A stretch of DNA of 64,000 bases from Acinetobacter amyesii (GTDB lineage Bacteria; Pseudomonadota; Gammaproteobacteria; Pseudomonadales; Moraxellaceae). The stretch covers positions 62,001 to 126,000 of the forward strand of contig NZ_MVKX01000008.1 of the NCBI RefSeq assembly GCF_002018365.1, given 5' to 3'. A program made the position numbers and the translations under genes. Below the pieces are notes generated by a model that searched no databases, had not been told where the DNA came from, and saw only the letters and a program-made list of their open reading frames with translations. Shown in pieces: positions 9,501 through 17,589 of this stretch. Numbering within the stretch: position 1 is the first letter of the stretch; every line of letters starts with the position of its first letter.

Positions 9501-10188
9501 CCGAACAATCACGCTCACCAAGTGCTAAAACTAAGCCTTTCCCATCGCCAAAAATTTGCACTTCGATATGACGGGAATTCTGTACAAATTTCTCAAGGTA
9601 CAAACCGGCATCTTTAAAGTTAGCTTGGGCAAGATATGACACTGTAGAATAAGCATCTTTCAGCTCTTCTTCATTCCACACCAAACGCATACCAATACCG
9701 CCACCGCCCGCGGTACTTTTCAGCATCACAGGATAACCAATACGATTTGCTTCAAGCAGTGCTTCAGCTTCATCAGCCAACAATTGACTGCCCGGAAGGA
9801 GAGGTACATTAGCTTGAATCGCAAGTTCACGCGCTGTATGTTTTAAGCCAAAGGATTTCATTTGCGCCGAATATGGCCCTAAAAATACTATGCCTTGCGC
9901 TTCACAGAGATCACAAAATTCCGCATTTTCAGACAAGAAACCATAGCCCGGATGTATCGCTTCAGCACCTGTTTGTTTCGCGACTTCTAACATTTTGTCG
10001 ACATTTAAATAACTTTGGCTGGCAGGACTATCACCAATAAATACTGCTTCATCCGCTAAGGTCACATGTAGTGAGTCACGGTCTGCTTCGGAATAGACAG
10101 CAACCGATTGAATGCCTAATTTTTTGAGTGTACGAATCACACGGCAAGCAATTGCACCGCGGTTGGCAATGAGGACTTTATTAAACAT
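6583..10188 (-). CDS. Biotin-dependent urea/guanidine carboxylase
   Basis: This 1201-residue enzyme carries a biotin carboxylase domain (from FNKVLIANRGAIACRVIRTL, with ATP-grasp motifs to about residue 450). A carboxyltransferase region of KipA and KipI type follows (SVQDVTGRLGYWDVG onward), then a biotinyl domain with EAMKIEI (Lys1164). Such proteins were long annotated as urea carboxylase. Many are now known to be guanidine carboxylases that feed carboxyguanidine to a DUF1989 deiminase. Three points favour guanidine here: the operon is led by a guanidine-I riboswitch, two DUF1989 genes precede it, and Asp696 in GAIDFTGD is where I expect the Asn/Asp urea/guanidine discriminator (my recollection). 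The start at 10188 follows GAGGAG; an in-frame ATG at 10209 overlaps the previous gene. No allophanate hydrolase follows. Confidence 0.88.
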   Translation of the reverse strand: MFNKVLIANRGAIACRVIRTLKKLGIQSVAVYSEADRDSLHVTLADEAVFIGDSPASQSYLNVDKMLEVAKQTGAEAIHPGYGFLSENAEFCDLCEAQGIVFLGPYSAQMKSFGLKHTARELAIQANVPLLPGSQLLADEAEALLEANRIGYPVMLKSTAGGGGIGMRLVWNEEELKDAYSTVSYLAQANFKDAGLYLEKFVQNSRHIEVQIFGDGKGLVLALGERDCSVQRRNQKVVEETPAPHINDEQRAYIQSVAIGLMQSVNYRSAGTVEFVMDTDTQEFYFLEVNTRLQVEHGVTEQVFGVDLVEWMVTLGSGDWIAPTAELVSKGHSIQVRLYAEDPIKNFQPSAGLLTYVDFDPQARNETWVETGSNVSSFYDPMIAKIIVTADDRESAIQAMTATLAKTSVAGIETNLEYLQNIIDCDVFKAGTQTTRFLNTFEWKTQKIEVLQSGIQTSVQDVTGRLGYWDVGVPPSGAIDPLSLNVANQLLGNAYNTAGLECTLQGPSLKFHCDSQIVLAGGDMPSTLDGVAVPMWQTVNVRKGQILKCGKIATGCRTYIGIKGGLNVPEYLGSQATFTLGQFGGHAGRNLLIGDMLPITAFTSDEVIALTPEQVPTFSHEWEIAVMYGPHGAPDFFTKKDIDTFFAHTFEIHFNSSRTGIRLIGPKPEWAREDGGEAGLHPSNIHDNAYAIGAIDFTGDMPIILGPDGPSLGGFVCPAVVINSELWKLGQLKAGDKVRFIPVSYHQAKLLNEKYHMQLEACDTQAVAFDESFYPELSTLKNAVLDTLKGQNGLPDVVYRPAGNNYMLVEYGELVLDLNLRFRIHALMQWVQKQNITGIIDLTPGIRSLQIHFDSIKLDQLDLLRLLQVAEAELPDVTQMQVPSRTVYLPLAWEDSQTQLATERYMQTVRPDAPWCPDNIEFIRRINGLKDKQAVKDVVYDASYLVMGLGDVYLGAPVATPLDPRQRLVTTKYNPARTWTPENAVGIGGAYMCVYGMEGPGGYQFVGRTTQMWSRYRKNPDFEQGMPWLLRFFDQIKFYEVSEAELMQMREDFKAGRLKLRVEEGVLNLKEYNEFLTENAESISAFKSIQQANFDEERRRWHEAGLAEYVSESLDAMTDDSDVQIPEGGCAVESHMPGSIWKIECKSGDIVEEGATLAVIEAMKIEIPIIAPERMMVSEITIEKGQTVKTGQVLFTLSPVA

Positions 10189-10192
10189 GCTA

Positions 10193-10843
10193 TTACTCCT
10201 CACCGTCACGGATGATCAATTGAATTTTTGTTGGGTTATAGGCATTACATGGATTATTCAGTTGCGGGCAATTGGAAATGAGGACGATTAAATCCATTTC
10301 GGCTTTAATTTCGACATATTTTCCCGGTGCAGAAATACCGTCATCAAATTTCAAATGACCCTCCGCAGTCACAGGCACATTCATAAAGAAATTAATGTTT
10401 GGGCCGATATGGCGTACATTTAAGCCATGTTTTTTCGCAATCGGATGCTGAGAAAGTGCAATCATGAAATTATTACGGCAACTGTGCATTGGGAATTTGT
10501 CATGTGCATAGCGAACGGTGTTGCTTTCACATGAACATGCACCGCCTAAAGTGTCGTGACGACCGCAGTTATCATCGTAAATCGTGGCAATTCTATTGCC
10601 AAAGTTGGTATAAAGGTCTGAACCTTTTTCTAAATAAATCTGTTGATTAATAGCCAAGGTATCCGTTGCGCTATAACGCTCTTCAGGGCTATTTGCAGAG
10701 ATAAAAAGCGTATCCACAGCTTGATTACCTTCGAGGTCAACGATACGGAAATATTGCCCTTTTTTGACTTCGCACATCCAAGCTTCGCCAGCAGGACATA
10801 CCTGATCTAATACTGTTTTTTCTAATGTATGAAATACAGACAT
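10193..10843 (-). CDS. DUF1989 urea-carboxylase-associated protein, probable carboxyguanidine deiminase subunit
   Basis: This 216-residue DUF1989 protein contains DDNCGRHDTLGGACSCES and HSCRNNFMIAL, which are conserved Cys/His-rich segments likely to bind metal. It lies between the paralogous larger DUF1989 gene and the carboxylase in one operon. Pairs of DUF1989 proteins encoded with guanidine carboxylase form carboxyguanidine deiminase (CgdA/CgdB), which converts carboxyguanidine to allophanate and ammonia. The start at 10843 follows GGGGAG; an in-frame ATG at 10858 lacks a site. The stop lies four bases before the carboxylase start, so the two are tightly coupled. Assignment to the A or B subunit is uncertain. 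Confidence 0.82.
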   Translation of the reverse strand: MSVFHTLEKTVLDQVCPAGEAWMCEVKKGQYFRIVDLEGNQAVDTLFISANSPEERYSATDTLAINQQIYLEKGSDLYTNFGNRIATIYDDNCGRHDTLGGACSCESNTVRYAHDKFPMHSCRNNFMIALSQHPIAKKHGLNVRHIGPNINFFMNVPVTAEGHLKFDDGISAPGKYVEIKAEMDLIVLISNCPQLNNPCNAYNPTKIQLIIRDGEE

Positions 10844-10860
10844 TTTAATTCTCCCCAAAA

Positions 10861-11601
10861 TTAAAGTGCGCTAAGTGCGTAGTAACGATTGTTGTTTTGG
10901 AACGCACGCTGATTTTGCGGGCAAGAATCACGGCAAACATCTGTATCACCAAGTGCTAAAGCTTTAAACAATGAAAGTTGAATCTCTGCAGGTGCATACA
11001 CTGTGCTGTTATCCAAACCATGTGGTGCAGCGGATAAAAAGACCAAACAATCCATTTCAAAGCGCAGTTCAATCATTTGATCCATATTGTCTGTATCGAT
11101 ATAAGACAAATTGCCTGCATCATCAGGAGCAACTTTAGAGAATAAATTTAAGGTACTGCTGAGGTCGGTTGCAGATAAGCCAAATTTGGTCATTTCAAGC
11201 AGTAAGCTATCCTTACCACTGCGGTACATATCGTTACGGGCATCCTGGAAAGTTTTTGAACCAAATTGTTGTTCGATTTGTTGTGCTGTACTTGGCGCAC
11301 AAAAAGCATCATTCCAAGCATGGTCATCTTTCACAATAGAAACCATAGCACGACCTAAATCTGATGCCAAAATATGACCCGTACTTAAATATGCCGTATG
11401 CTGCCCTTTAAGGCTGTCTGGCATGTTGTAGCGCTCAAGCTTATCTTCACTATTTACACAGTACAGCGCCACATTGGCATTTTGCCCTAGCGATTTAAGC
11501 TGTAATACTGCCCCACGCTGAATACGCGCTGACCAGTGGTGTCCACCCGGTAAAAGTTCAGTCCATAGTGCTTTATCGTCATGATAATGTGTTGTGCTCA
11601 T
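10861..11601 (-). CDS. DUF1989 urea-carboxylase-associated protein, first gene of the riboswitch operon
   Basis: This 246-residue DUF1989 protein is paralogous to the next gene. It lacks the dense CSCES cysteine cluster but keeps the general order of the domain (YHDDKALWTELLPGGHHWSA; IELRFEMDCLVFLSAAPHGLD). This asymmetry fits a heteromeric deiminase with one metal-binding and one structural subunit. It is the first gene after the guanidine-I aptamer, 30 bases from its 3' end, so it should be induced directly by guanidine. Older annotation would call it urea amidolyase-associated protein 1 or 2. Confidence 0.8.
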   Translation of the reverse strand: MSTTHYHDDKALWTELLPGGHHWSARIQRGAVLQLKSLGQNANVALYCVNSEDKLERYNMPDSLKGQHTAYLSTGHILASDLGRAMVSIVKDDHAWNDAFCAPSTAQQIEQQFGSKTFQDARNDMYRSGKDSLLLEMTKFGLSATDLSSTLNLFSKVAPDDAGNLSYIDTDNMDQMIELRFEMDCLVFLSAAPHGLDNSTVYAPAEIQLSLFKALALGDTDVCRDSCPQNQRAFQNNNRYYALSAL

Positions 11602-11631
11602 TGCAGCCTCTGCCTAATTCTTAACTGTTTA

Positions 11632-11735
11632 CCTCCCGGGCTTTTATCCCTCCGTGCAGCTTTGCTTTGAATTAAAACGAAGCCGTGAACTCTCGGTCGC
11701 GGTCATACATAGAAATGTATCGGAACCCTAGATCA
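11632..11735 (-). ncRNA. Guanidine-I (ykkC) riboswitch
   Basis: Read on the minus strand, the aptamer shows the hallmark segments in order: CTAGGGTTCCG (11731-11721), ACCGAGAG, ACGGAGGGATAAAAGC, and CCCGGGAGG (ending near 11632). These match my memory of the ykkC/guanidine-I consensus closely, including the invariant GGGATAAAAGCCCGGGAG 3' block. It lies in the 5' leader of the DUF1989-carboxylase operon, so guanidine should turn the operon on. The expression platform between 11631 and the ATG at 11601 is short and shows no clear terminator. Confidence 0.93.
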
Positions 11736-11742
11736 CTTTATG

Positions 11743-11772
11743 ATGTAAGTAGAAAAGCAAAGGCTATGCCAA
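11743..11772 (-). promoter_or_regulatory. Probable promoter of the riboswitch operon
   Basis: On the minus strand TTGGCA (11772-11767) and TTACAT (11748-11743) are separated by 18 bases and lie just upstream of the aptamer. The -35 match is good and the -10 match moderate. The position agrees with a transcript that starts a few bases before the riboswitch. Confidence 0.45.
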
Positions 11773-11957
11773 TTTAGTATTACGGTTTTAAAAAATAGTA
11801 ATACCAATCTTTTGACTGTATAGCGCTGCATGTAAATTCTTGGGCTAACACTTTTTTGCTCTATTATTGAACCTATGTGCATTTGAACGATGCATCATCC
11901 TTGTGCATTAACTGAATATTTTTGGGCTGTTTCTAAAAATTTATCTTTGAAAAAAGT

Positions 11958-11985
11958 AAAAGCCCAATATGGGCATTGGGCTTTT
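11958..11985 (-). terminator. Terminator downstream of tauD
   Basis: A long stem (AAAAGCCCAAT / ATTGGGCTTTT) with a six-base loop is followed on the minus strand by ACTTTTTTC. It lies about 30 bases after the tauD stop and separates the tau operon from the guanidine operon. The bases between this hairpin and the riboswitch promoter hold nothing else I can recognise. Confidence 0.8.
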
Positions 11986-12013
11986 GCTGATTATTCAGGA
12001 CTTTTTTATTGCA

Positions 12014-12859
12014 TTAACTGACTGCTTTATAAAATGGTACCGAGCCATTCACAGTTGCACGATGCATAATGCGGTGCGCATCACCATAGTCAAACAGTGC
12101 TTTGTGCTGCGTGCAGCGGTTGTCCCAAATAGCGACATCACCTTCTTGCCATTTCCAGCGTAAGTGAAATTCTTCCTTCACAGCATGTTCAAACAAGAAA
12201 GTCAGCAACGCATCGCTCTCTTGTGCACTCAGTTCATTAATCTGCGTCGTAAAACCTTCATTCACAAACAACACTTCAGCACCAGTTTCAGGGTGTGTAC
12301 GCACAACTGGATGCACTACTGGCGGGTTTTTACGGAAACTATTTTCAAGCCTTTCGCGGTCTGCTGCTGTTGCGCCAAAGCGCTCTAATGGAAAAGATTT
12401 ACGAATATCATGTGTTGCTGTTAAACCGCGTAGTTGCTGTTTTAAATCTTCACTGAGCGCATTAAAAGCAGCTGTACCGCTGGCCCACAGCGTATCCCCA
12501 CCAAATTCAGGGATTTTAATGGCTTGCAGCACACAGCCCAATGGCGGTGTCGGACTAAAAGTCACATCGGTATGCCAAAGGTCATTGTCTCTTAAATCTT
12601 GTCTATGGCTATCCAGTACAATCACTTCTGGCGCATCTTCCATCGCAGGGTAAATCGGATGAATATGCAAAGTACCAAATGTTTTTGCCAACGTCACTTG
12701 CGACTGTGCGCTAAGCGCCTGCTTTCTAAAAAAGATCACTTGATGCTGCAATAATGCCTGTTTTATTTCCTGCAGCAACGGTGTATCGGCATGGTTTAAA
12801 TCGATACCTTCAATAACAGCGCCAATGTTTGGATTAATTTGCTTTGCTTGCAATGACAT
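12014..12859 (-). CDS. tauD: Taurine dioxygenase TauD
   Basis: This 281-residue Fe(II)/2-oxoglutarate dioxygenase oxidises taurine so that sulfite is released for sulfur assimilation. The iron ligands are visible as His96 and Asp98 (LWHTDVTF) and His252 (CTQHKA). Arg263 and Arg267 in HRIMHR correspond to the 2-oxoglutarate/substrate-binding arginines of E. coli TauD, and the length is close to the 283 residues of that enzyme. It is the last gene of tauABCD, about 30 bases after the permease gene, and ends at a strong terminator. A relative acting on another sulfonate is possible, but the TauA partner argues for taurine. Confidence 0.9.
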   Translation of the reverse strand: MSLQAKQINPNIGAVIEGIDLNHADTPLLQEIKQALLQHQVIFFRKQALSAQSQVTLAKTFGTLHIHPIYPAMEDAPEVIVLDSHRQDLRDNDLWHTDVTFSPTPPLGCVLQAIKIPEFGGDTLWASGTAAFNALSEDLKQQLRGLTATHDIRKSFPLERFGATAADRERLENSFRKNPPVVHPVVRTHPETGAEVLFVNEGFTTQINELSAQESDALLTFLFEHAVKEEFHLRWKWQEGDVAIWDNRCTQHKALFDYGDAHRIMHRATVNGSVPFYKAVS

Positions 12860-12889
12860 AATTAAATCTTCTTCAATCTCTAAATCTGT

Positions 12890-13756
12890 TTACAGCTGTT
12901 GGCCATACCAAGGCGCCAACTGCTTTTGCAGCCAACGTAAAAATAGCTCAAAACTTACCGCGACAATCGCGATCACAATAATTCCAAGAATCACAGTATC
13001 TGTAATTAAGAACTGAGCAGCTGACTGCACCATAAAACCAATCCCACGATCAGCAGCAACCAGCTCTGCAGCCACCAGTGTTGACCAGCCCACGCCCAAG
13101 CCAATACGCACACCCGTTAATATGTGCGGCAAAGCTGTAGGTAAAATCACATATTGCAAAACCTGCAAGCGCGTTGCGCCTAAAGATAATGCTGCGCGTT
13201 CACGGTTTCTTTGATGGCTGATCACACCATGTGCACTGCTGATAATAATTGGCGCCAAAATTGAAAAGAAAATCAGCAGCACTTTGGTGGTTTCACCAAT
13301 ACCAAACCAGATCACCAATAGCGGTAAATACGCAAGCGGTGGAATGGGACGGAGTAGCTCCACTAGTGGATCAAATACAGCACGTACCCATTTGTTGAGT
13401 CCCATCCATAGACCGAGCGGCACACCAATCACAATGGCAGCAATGAGTGCGCTAAACACACGGCCAATACTTTCAGCCAAATGCTGCCAAAGCGTGGCTT
13501 TCATAAAACCTTGCTGGCTGACTTCAATAAACTTCTGCCATACCGCTGCTGGGCTTGGTAAAAACAGGTCAGGAATAATTTTCAAAGTGGTTACGACAAA
13601 CCAAAGCACCAGCAAGCTCAGCACGCTACCGATGCTCACAATAAGTGGCAAATTTTTTCTAAATATAGAAATAGAGGAACTTCTGTTTAATGTTGCTGTT
13701 TCTACACGATTTCCGCTTAGATGAGCCTTATTTAATTTTTGAATTTGCGTATTCAT
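12890..13756 (-). CDS. tauC: Taurine ABC transporter permease TauC
   Basis: This 288-residue inner-membrane protein has about six hydrophobic segments. It carries the BPD-transporter permease loop (SLGATRLQVLQYVILPTALP) that contacts the ATPase. It follows tauB, and the start at 13756 overlaps the tauB stop codon and follows GGAG. An in-frame ATG at 13774 would extend further into tauB without a ribosome-binding site. The family cannot be separated from SsuC by sequence reading alone; the TauA and TauD neighbours decide it. Confidence 0.88.
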   Translation of the reverse strand: MNTQIQKLNKAHLSGNRVETATLNRSSSISIFRKNLPLIVSIGSVLSLLVLWFVVTTLKIIPDLFLPSPAAVWQKFIEVSQQGFMKATLWQHLAESIGRVFSALIAAIVIGVPLGLWMGLNKWVRAVFDPLVELLRPIPPLAYLPLLVIWFGIGETTKVLLIFFSILAPIIISSAHGVISHQRNRERAALSLGATRLQVLQYVILPTALPHILTGVRIGLGVGWSTLVAAELVAADRGIGFMVQSAAQFLITDTVILGIIVIAIVAVSFELFLRWLQKQLAPWYGQQL

Positions 13757-13757
13757 A

Positions 13758-14543
13758 TTAAGACTCCACCGCATGTAATTTTTGCGCTTTTAAGCGTTCA
13801 AACAACATTTCACGCAACTGAATAAACTGCGGATCAGATTTAATCGCACGTATAGATTCGCCTTTACGGTAGCGCTCAGCAAAATCTAGCTTAAGCGTTT
13901 CAACAACCGTCCCTGGGCGTGCTGTCATCAGTACCAATTGATTGCTTAACAAAAGCGCCTCTTCAATATCATGAGTAATTAAAAAGAAACCTTTTTTCTC
14001 TTTAATCCATAAATTCAGCACAAACTCCTGCATGCTTTCTCGGGTAAATGCATCGAGTGCAGCAAAGGGTTCATCCAGCAAAATAAACGGTGCATGACTA
14101 ATCAAGGCACGTGCAATACCGACTCGCTGTTTCATACCGCCTGAAAGTTCCCAGATATTGGCATTTGCTACATGCGACAGCCCGACGGTGTTTAAAATTG
14201 ATGCAACTTGTGACTTAATCTCTGTACTTTTTAAGCCTTTTAATTTCAAGGAAAATGCCACGTTATCTGACACGTTAAGCCACGGCAGCAAAGCATGTTC
14301 TTGAAAGACCACTGCACGTCTTGCATCTGGGCCAGTTAGAACTTCATCATCAATTTTGACTTGGCCTGCGCTCACCTGCTGAAAACCCGCCAAAATATTT
14401 AAAAGCGTCGTTTTGCCGCAGCCAGACTCGCCAAGTACAACTGTTAAAGTCGATTCAGGCACGTCCAAATTGATATTTTTTAGTACAGCCACCTCTTTTT
14501 CTGGATAGGTCAGGCTAATATTTTCCGCTTTTAAGATACTCAT
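13758..14543 (-). CDS. tauB: Taurine ABC transporter ATP-binding protein TauB
   Basis: This 261-residue ABC ATPase has Walker A GESGCGKTT, the Q-loop (VVFQEHALLPW), the signature LSGGMKQRVGIARAL, Walker B FILLDEPF and the switch histidine in LITHD. It powers the TauAC importer. The start at 14543 follows AAGGA with good spacing; the ATG eight codons upstream overlaps tauA and lacks a site. The gene is packed between tauA (10-base gap) and tauC (overlapping stop/start), which indicates one transcript. Confidence 0.9.
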   Translation of the reverse strand: MSILKAENISLTYPEKEVAVLKNINLDVPESTLTVVLGESGCGKTTLLNILAGFQQVSAGQVKIDDEVLTGPDARRAVVFQEHALLPWLNVSDNVAFSLKLKGLKSTEIKSQVASILNTVGLSHVANANIWELSGGMKQRVGIARALISHAPFILLDEPFAALDAFTRESMQEFVLNLWIKEKKGFFLITHDIEEALLLSNQLVLMTARPGTVVETLKLDFAERYRKGESIRAIKSDPQFIQLREMLFERLKAQKLHAVES

Positions 14544-14553
14544 TTTCACATCC

Positions 14554-15588
14554 TTAAGGCTGAACAAATAAGGCCGTTACATTGCCCTTATAATCGGCTT
14601 TGACTTTATCTACTTTGCCTTGGGCTTTTAAAAAGGTCGCTGTATCTAAAATATTCTTGGCAAAATCTGTGCTGAAGCTTTGCGCTTGCTGCTGCTGGTT
14701 CAAATAAATATTACCTGACAATAACAACGGAATATCTTTCGCTTCAGAACCAGTTAACTGCGCTATGCTATTGATATAAGCAGTATTCGCTTCAAATGCT
14801 TTCGGATCTTGATTGTATTCATCTATTTTCCTTAAAGATGTTTGAACGAAGGACTTTAAAAACTCTGGATTTTGCTCTGCAAAGTCTTTACGAACCACCC
14901 AAACATCAAAGGTTGGCGCACCCCATTCTGCAACTTGCTTAGAATCGGTCAGAACTTTACCTGTGGCACTCGCCTTGCTTAAAGCAGGTTCCCATACATA
15001 AGTCGCGTCTATATCGCCACGTTCCCACGCCGCAGAAATTTCAGGTGGGCGCAAATTAATAATTTTGACCTCAGCCTCAGATAAATTCCAATGCTTCAAT
15101 GCAGAAAGTAGGCTGTAATGTGCTGTAGAAACAAAAGGCACAGCAATGGTTTTACCCTTTAAGTCTTCAGGTTTTTGAATGCCTGATTTATTGCTCACCA
15201 CTAAGGCTTCTGAAGCACCCAGTTTTGCTGCGATAAAAAACACTTCAATAGGTAAATCACGGCTGGCAGCAGCAGCTAAAGGACTGGTACCAATATTGCC
15301 AATACTGACATCACCTGATGCCAAAGCATTTACAACGTCTGCGCCCGTATCAAATTTTTTCCATTCTATGGGCTGTTGGCTGTCTTTTTCATAATCGCCA
15401 TTGGCCTGCGCCACTTTGCTCGGATCAACGCCTGTTTGATAGGCAATAACTACCGCTTTCTGATCTTTTTGCGCAATTGCAGCCGTTGAAGTGTCAGGAG
15501 TAGATTTTTTAGCTTGGAAATATACGAAAGCAGCGATCGCCACAATGACGATCGCCGTAATAATTAAAGATTTTGATTTTCCGCTCAT
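14554..15588 (-). CDS. tauA: Taurine ABC transporter substrate-binding protein TauA
   Basis: This 344-residue protein begins with a hydrophobic export or anchor segment (SLIITAIVIVAIAAFVYF, about residues 7-24). The sequence after it closely follows TauA proteins as I know them: YQTGVDPSKVAQANG, KFDTGADVVNALASGD, NIGTSPLAAAASRDLPIE, VPFVSTAHYSLLSALKHW and WGAPTFDVWVVRK. It captures taurine in the periplasm. The uncleaved-looking N-terminus without a lipobox cysteine is mildly unusual. It is the first gene of tauABCD; the ATG has no strong ribosome-binding site. Confidence 0.9.
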   Translation of the reverse strand: MSGKSKSLIITAIVIVAIAAFVYFQAKKSTPDTSTAAIAQKDQKAVVIAYQTGVDPSKVAQANGDYEKDSQQPIEWKKFDTGADVVNALASGDVSIGNIGTSPLAAAASRDLPIEVFFIAAKLGASEALVVSNKSGIQKPEDLKGKTIAVPFVSTAHYSLLSALKHWNLSEAEVKIINLRPPEISAAWERGDIDATYVWEPALSKASATGKVLTDSKQVAEWGAPTFDVWVVRKDFAEQNPEFLKSFVQTSLRKIDEYNQDPKAFEANTAYINSIAQLTGSEAKDIPLLLSGNIYLNQQQQAQSFSTDFAKNILDTATFLKAQGKVDKVKADYKGNVTALFVQP

Positions 15589-15636
15589 ATTTTTTTCATA
15601 AAAAGTGATAACTAATTCACATACTAATCAGTCAGC

Positions 15637-15665
15637 TTTATGATGAAAAATAAGTTAATTGACAA
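15637..15665 (-). promoter_or_regulatory. Probable tauABCD promoter
   Basis: On the minus strand TTGTCA (15665-15660) and CATAAA (15642-15637) are separated by exactly 17 bases and lie about 50 bases upstream of tauA. The LysR gene ends upstream at 15771. A LysR/Cbl-type activator would bind just upstream, but I could not pick out a specific dyad. Confidence 0.5.
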
Positions 15666-15770
15666 TATTTATCACAAAATTGCATTTATCGATTAGTGGA
15701 ATACTTATGCTTTTATTCACTAAACGTCTAGCAATCAATTTTCTGCATGAGATCTTTTAATGGTATTTTT

Positions 15771-16664
15771 TTACTTCACTAAGATTTCATGGAACATATG
15801 ACGTAGCCATTGATGGCTAGTTTTATGATGGCAAGACATATGCCAATATTGCTTCACGCCATAGGTTGGAAATGCAATCGGTGCATCAAATATTTTTAAG
15901 TTACCGCGTGAAAGTAATACTTCACTCAAGTAGTACGGCACAGTAGCAATCGCATCAGTGTCTTGCACGACTAAGCCTACACCTAAATAACTAGGTAACC
16001 GCATTAAAATATCACGTTTTAAATCAAGGTTAAGCAGCTCATTTTCAATATGGTAGTGCCCCATCCCTGCATCAATATCAATATGCGACTCTGATAAATA
16101 TTGCTCAGTTGTAATGGTGTCACCCGTTAATCGTGGATGGTCCTTGGCTGCAATCACCACATAATATTGCTCAAACAGTTTTTGCTGATAAAAGCCGCTT
16201 TCTAAATGCGGTAAAAACCCCAATGCTAAATCGATTTCACCATTCGCCATTTGATAACTGGTTTCAGTGGTAATGGGACGTACATTTAGACGTATTTGTG
16301 GTGCATGTTTTTTTAGATATTGGCTGATTTTAGGCAATAAAACCAAATGCGAAACATCGGTCATAGCCAAAGTAAATTGTTGATCTGAAATGGCTTGATC
16401 AAAATTAATCGTAAAATTATTAATGGCTTCGACTTTACTCAAGGCTTCACTGACTAAAGGAAATAATTGACGCGATAACTCCGTAGGCACCATTTCATTG
16501 CCGATACGTAAAAATAAGGGGTCGTTATAATGCTGTCGTATTTTATTTAAAATATTACTGACTGTAGGCTGACTCATCTGCAAGTGTTCAGCAGCTTGTG
16601 ACACATTTTTGTACTTATAAACATGAAAAAAAATGCTAAGAAGTTTACAGTCCAATTCAAACAC
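15771..16664 (-). CDS. LysR-family transcriptional regulator
   Basis: This 297-residue LysR-type regulator has the N-terminal winged helix-turn-helix (VSQAAEHLQMSQPTVSNILN, about residues 20-39) and a C-terminal periplasmic-binding-protein-like effector domain. It lies directly upstream of tauA in the same direction with about 180 bases between. It is not the closest CysB/Cbl type by eye: the N-terminus FELDCKLLSIFFHVYKYKNV looks more like NahR/LeuO-type members. Control of tauABCD is suggested by position only. Confidence 0.82.
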   Translation of the reverse strand: MFELDCKLLSIFFHVYKYKNVSQAAEHLQMSQPTVSNILNKIRQHYNDPLFLRIGNEMVPTELSRQLFPLVSEALSKVEAINNFTINFDQAISDQQFTLAMTDVSHLVLLPKISQYLKKHAPQIRLNVRPITTETSYQMANGEIDLALGFLPHLESGFYQQKLFEQYYVVIAAKDHPRLTGDTITTEQYLSESHIDIDAGMGHYHIENELLNLDLKRDILMRLPSYLGVGLVVQDTDAIATVPYYLSEVLLSRGNLKIFDAPIAFPTYGVKQYWHMSCHHKTSHQWLRHMFHEILVK

Positions 16665-16854
16665 GAAAGATTTAGTCCCTAATTAAATATTGCAAGTTAT
16701 GCTGTGCATCATCTGCTGTATTATACAAAAAGCCAATAACGAAATATTACTTTTATTGCAAATGAAACGCCAGTTTAGCCTGCTCAGTTGCATTCAGCTT
16801 TTCAACGCTCCAATCCATCCGCATAATAGACACAGCTCGAATTTGGATATCAAC

Positions 16855-17556
16855 ATGCTTCAAGGAAAAAAACTGGTTTGTTTTGATTTAGATGGCACAC
16901 TTATTGACTCTGTTGGCGTGTGGAATCAGGTCGATGCAGATTTGATTCAACAGTTGACTGGACAAACCATCCAATTGGATTTCATTCAACGTGAACGTGA
17001 CATTCAGCTGCAATTATTTAAAAACACCGCAGACCCTTACTTAATGTACTGTAACTATCTAAAAGATACTTATAAAATTGAACAACACACGGCAGATCAA
17101 ATCAAACAGCAACGATATGCCATTTCACAGCATTTTTTAGAACATATCATCTTGCTTAAACCACATGCAGCGTTATTTGTTCAACAGCTCATTCAGCAAG
17201 GCATTCAAGTGGCAATTACCACCACGACCAGCCTGCAAAATATTTATCGATATCAAAAAAATATCAATATTTATCCAAAGCTGCATTTTGAAAATAGCTT
17301 TGATCTGATCCTGACCCGTGAAAATGTCAAAAATATTAAGCCGCATCCTGAAGTCTATTTACAGGCGATTCAACATTTTGCCGTTCAACCTGAAGAATGT
17401 TTAATTTTTGAAGATTCGCTCATTGGTGTAGAAGCTGCAAATGCAGCAGGCATTGAAGTGGTTGCGGTGTATGACGCATATTCAGAGCACGAAATTGAGC
17501 AAATCAAAAATAAAGCGGATTACTTTATCCATGATTTCTCTTCGGTTTTGAACTGA
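16855..17556 (+). CDS. HAD-superfamily phosphatase (phosphoglycolate phosphatase-like)
   Basis: This 233-residue hydrolase has the HAD motif I FDLDGTLIDS (Asp11, Asp13), a helical cap, motif II threonines (TTTTS), and motifs III/IV in KPHPEVYLQAIQ and IFEDSLIGVEAANAAGI. It resembles the beta-phosphoglucomutase/phosphoglycolate phosphatase group; the substrate is not predictable. The reading frame stays open upstream to 16690, but that extension has no homology and runs across a likely promoter (TATTAT at 16719-16724). I therefore start at 16855, five codons before motif I, where HAD proteins normally begin. Confidence 0.8.
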   Translation: MLQGKKLVCFDLDGTLIDSVGVWNQVDADLIQQLTGQTIQLDFIQRERDIQLQLFKNTADPYLMYCNYLKDTYKIEQHTADQIKQQRYAISQHFLEHIILLKPHAALFVQQLIQQGIQVAITTTTSLQNIYRYQKNINIYPKLHFENSFDLILTRENVKNIKPHPEVYLQAIQHFAVQPEECLIFEDSLIGVEAANAAGIEVVAVYDAYSEHEIEQIKNKADYFIHDFSSVLN

Positions 17557-17589
17557 GTTAAAGCAAATATACATTCGCTTTAAAGTTAA

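Noticed and set aside
12014..15588. tauABCD as the guanidine transporter of the adjacent riboswitch operon
   Set aside because: Guanidine operons can carry similar ABC genes, but TauA sequence blocks and TauD point to taurine, and a strong terminator separates the two operons.
16690..16854. N-terminal extension of the HAD phosphatase
   Set aside because: It runs through a likely promoter and is unlike any HAD N-terminus; motif I begins five codons after the ATG at 16855.
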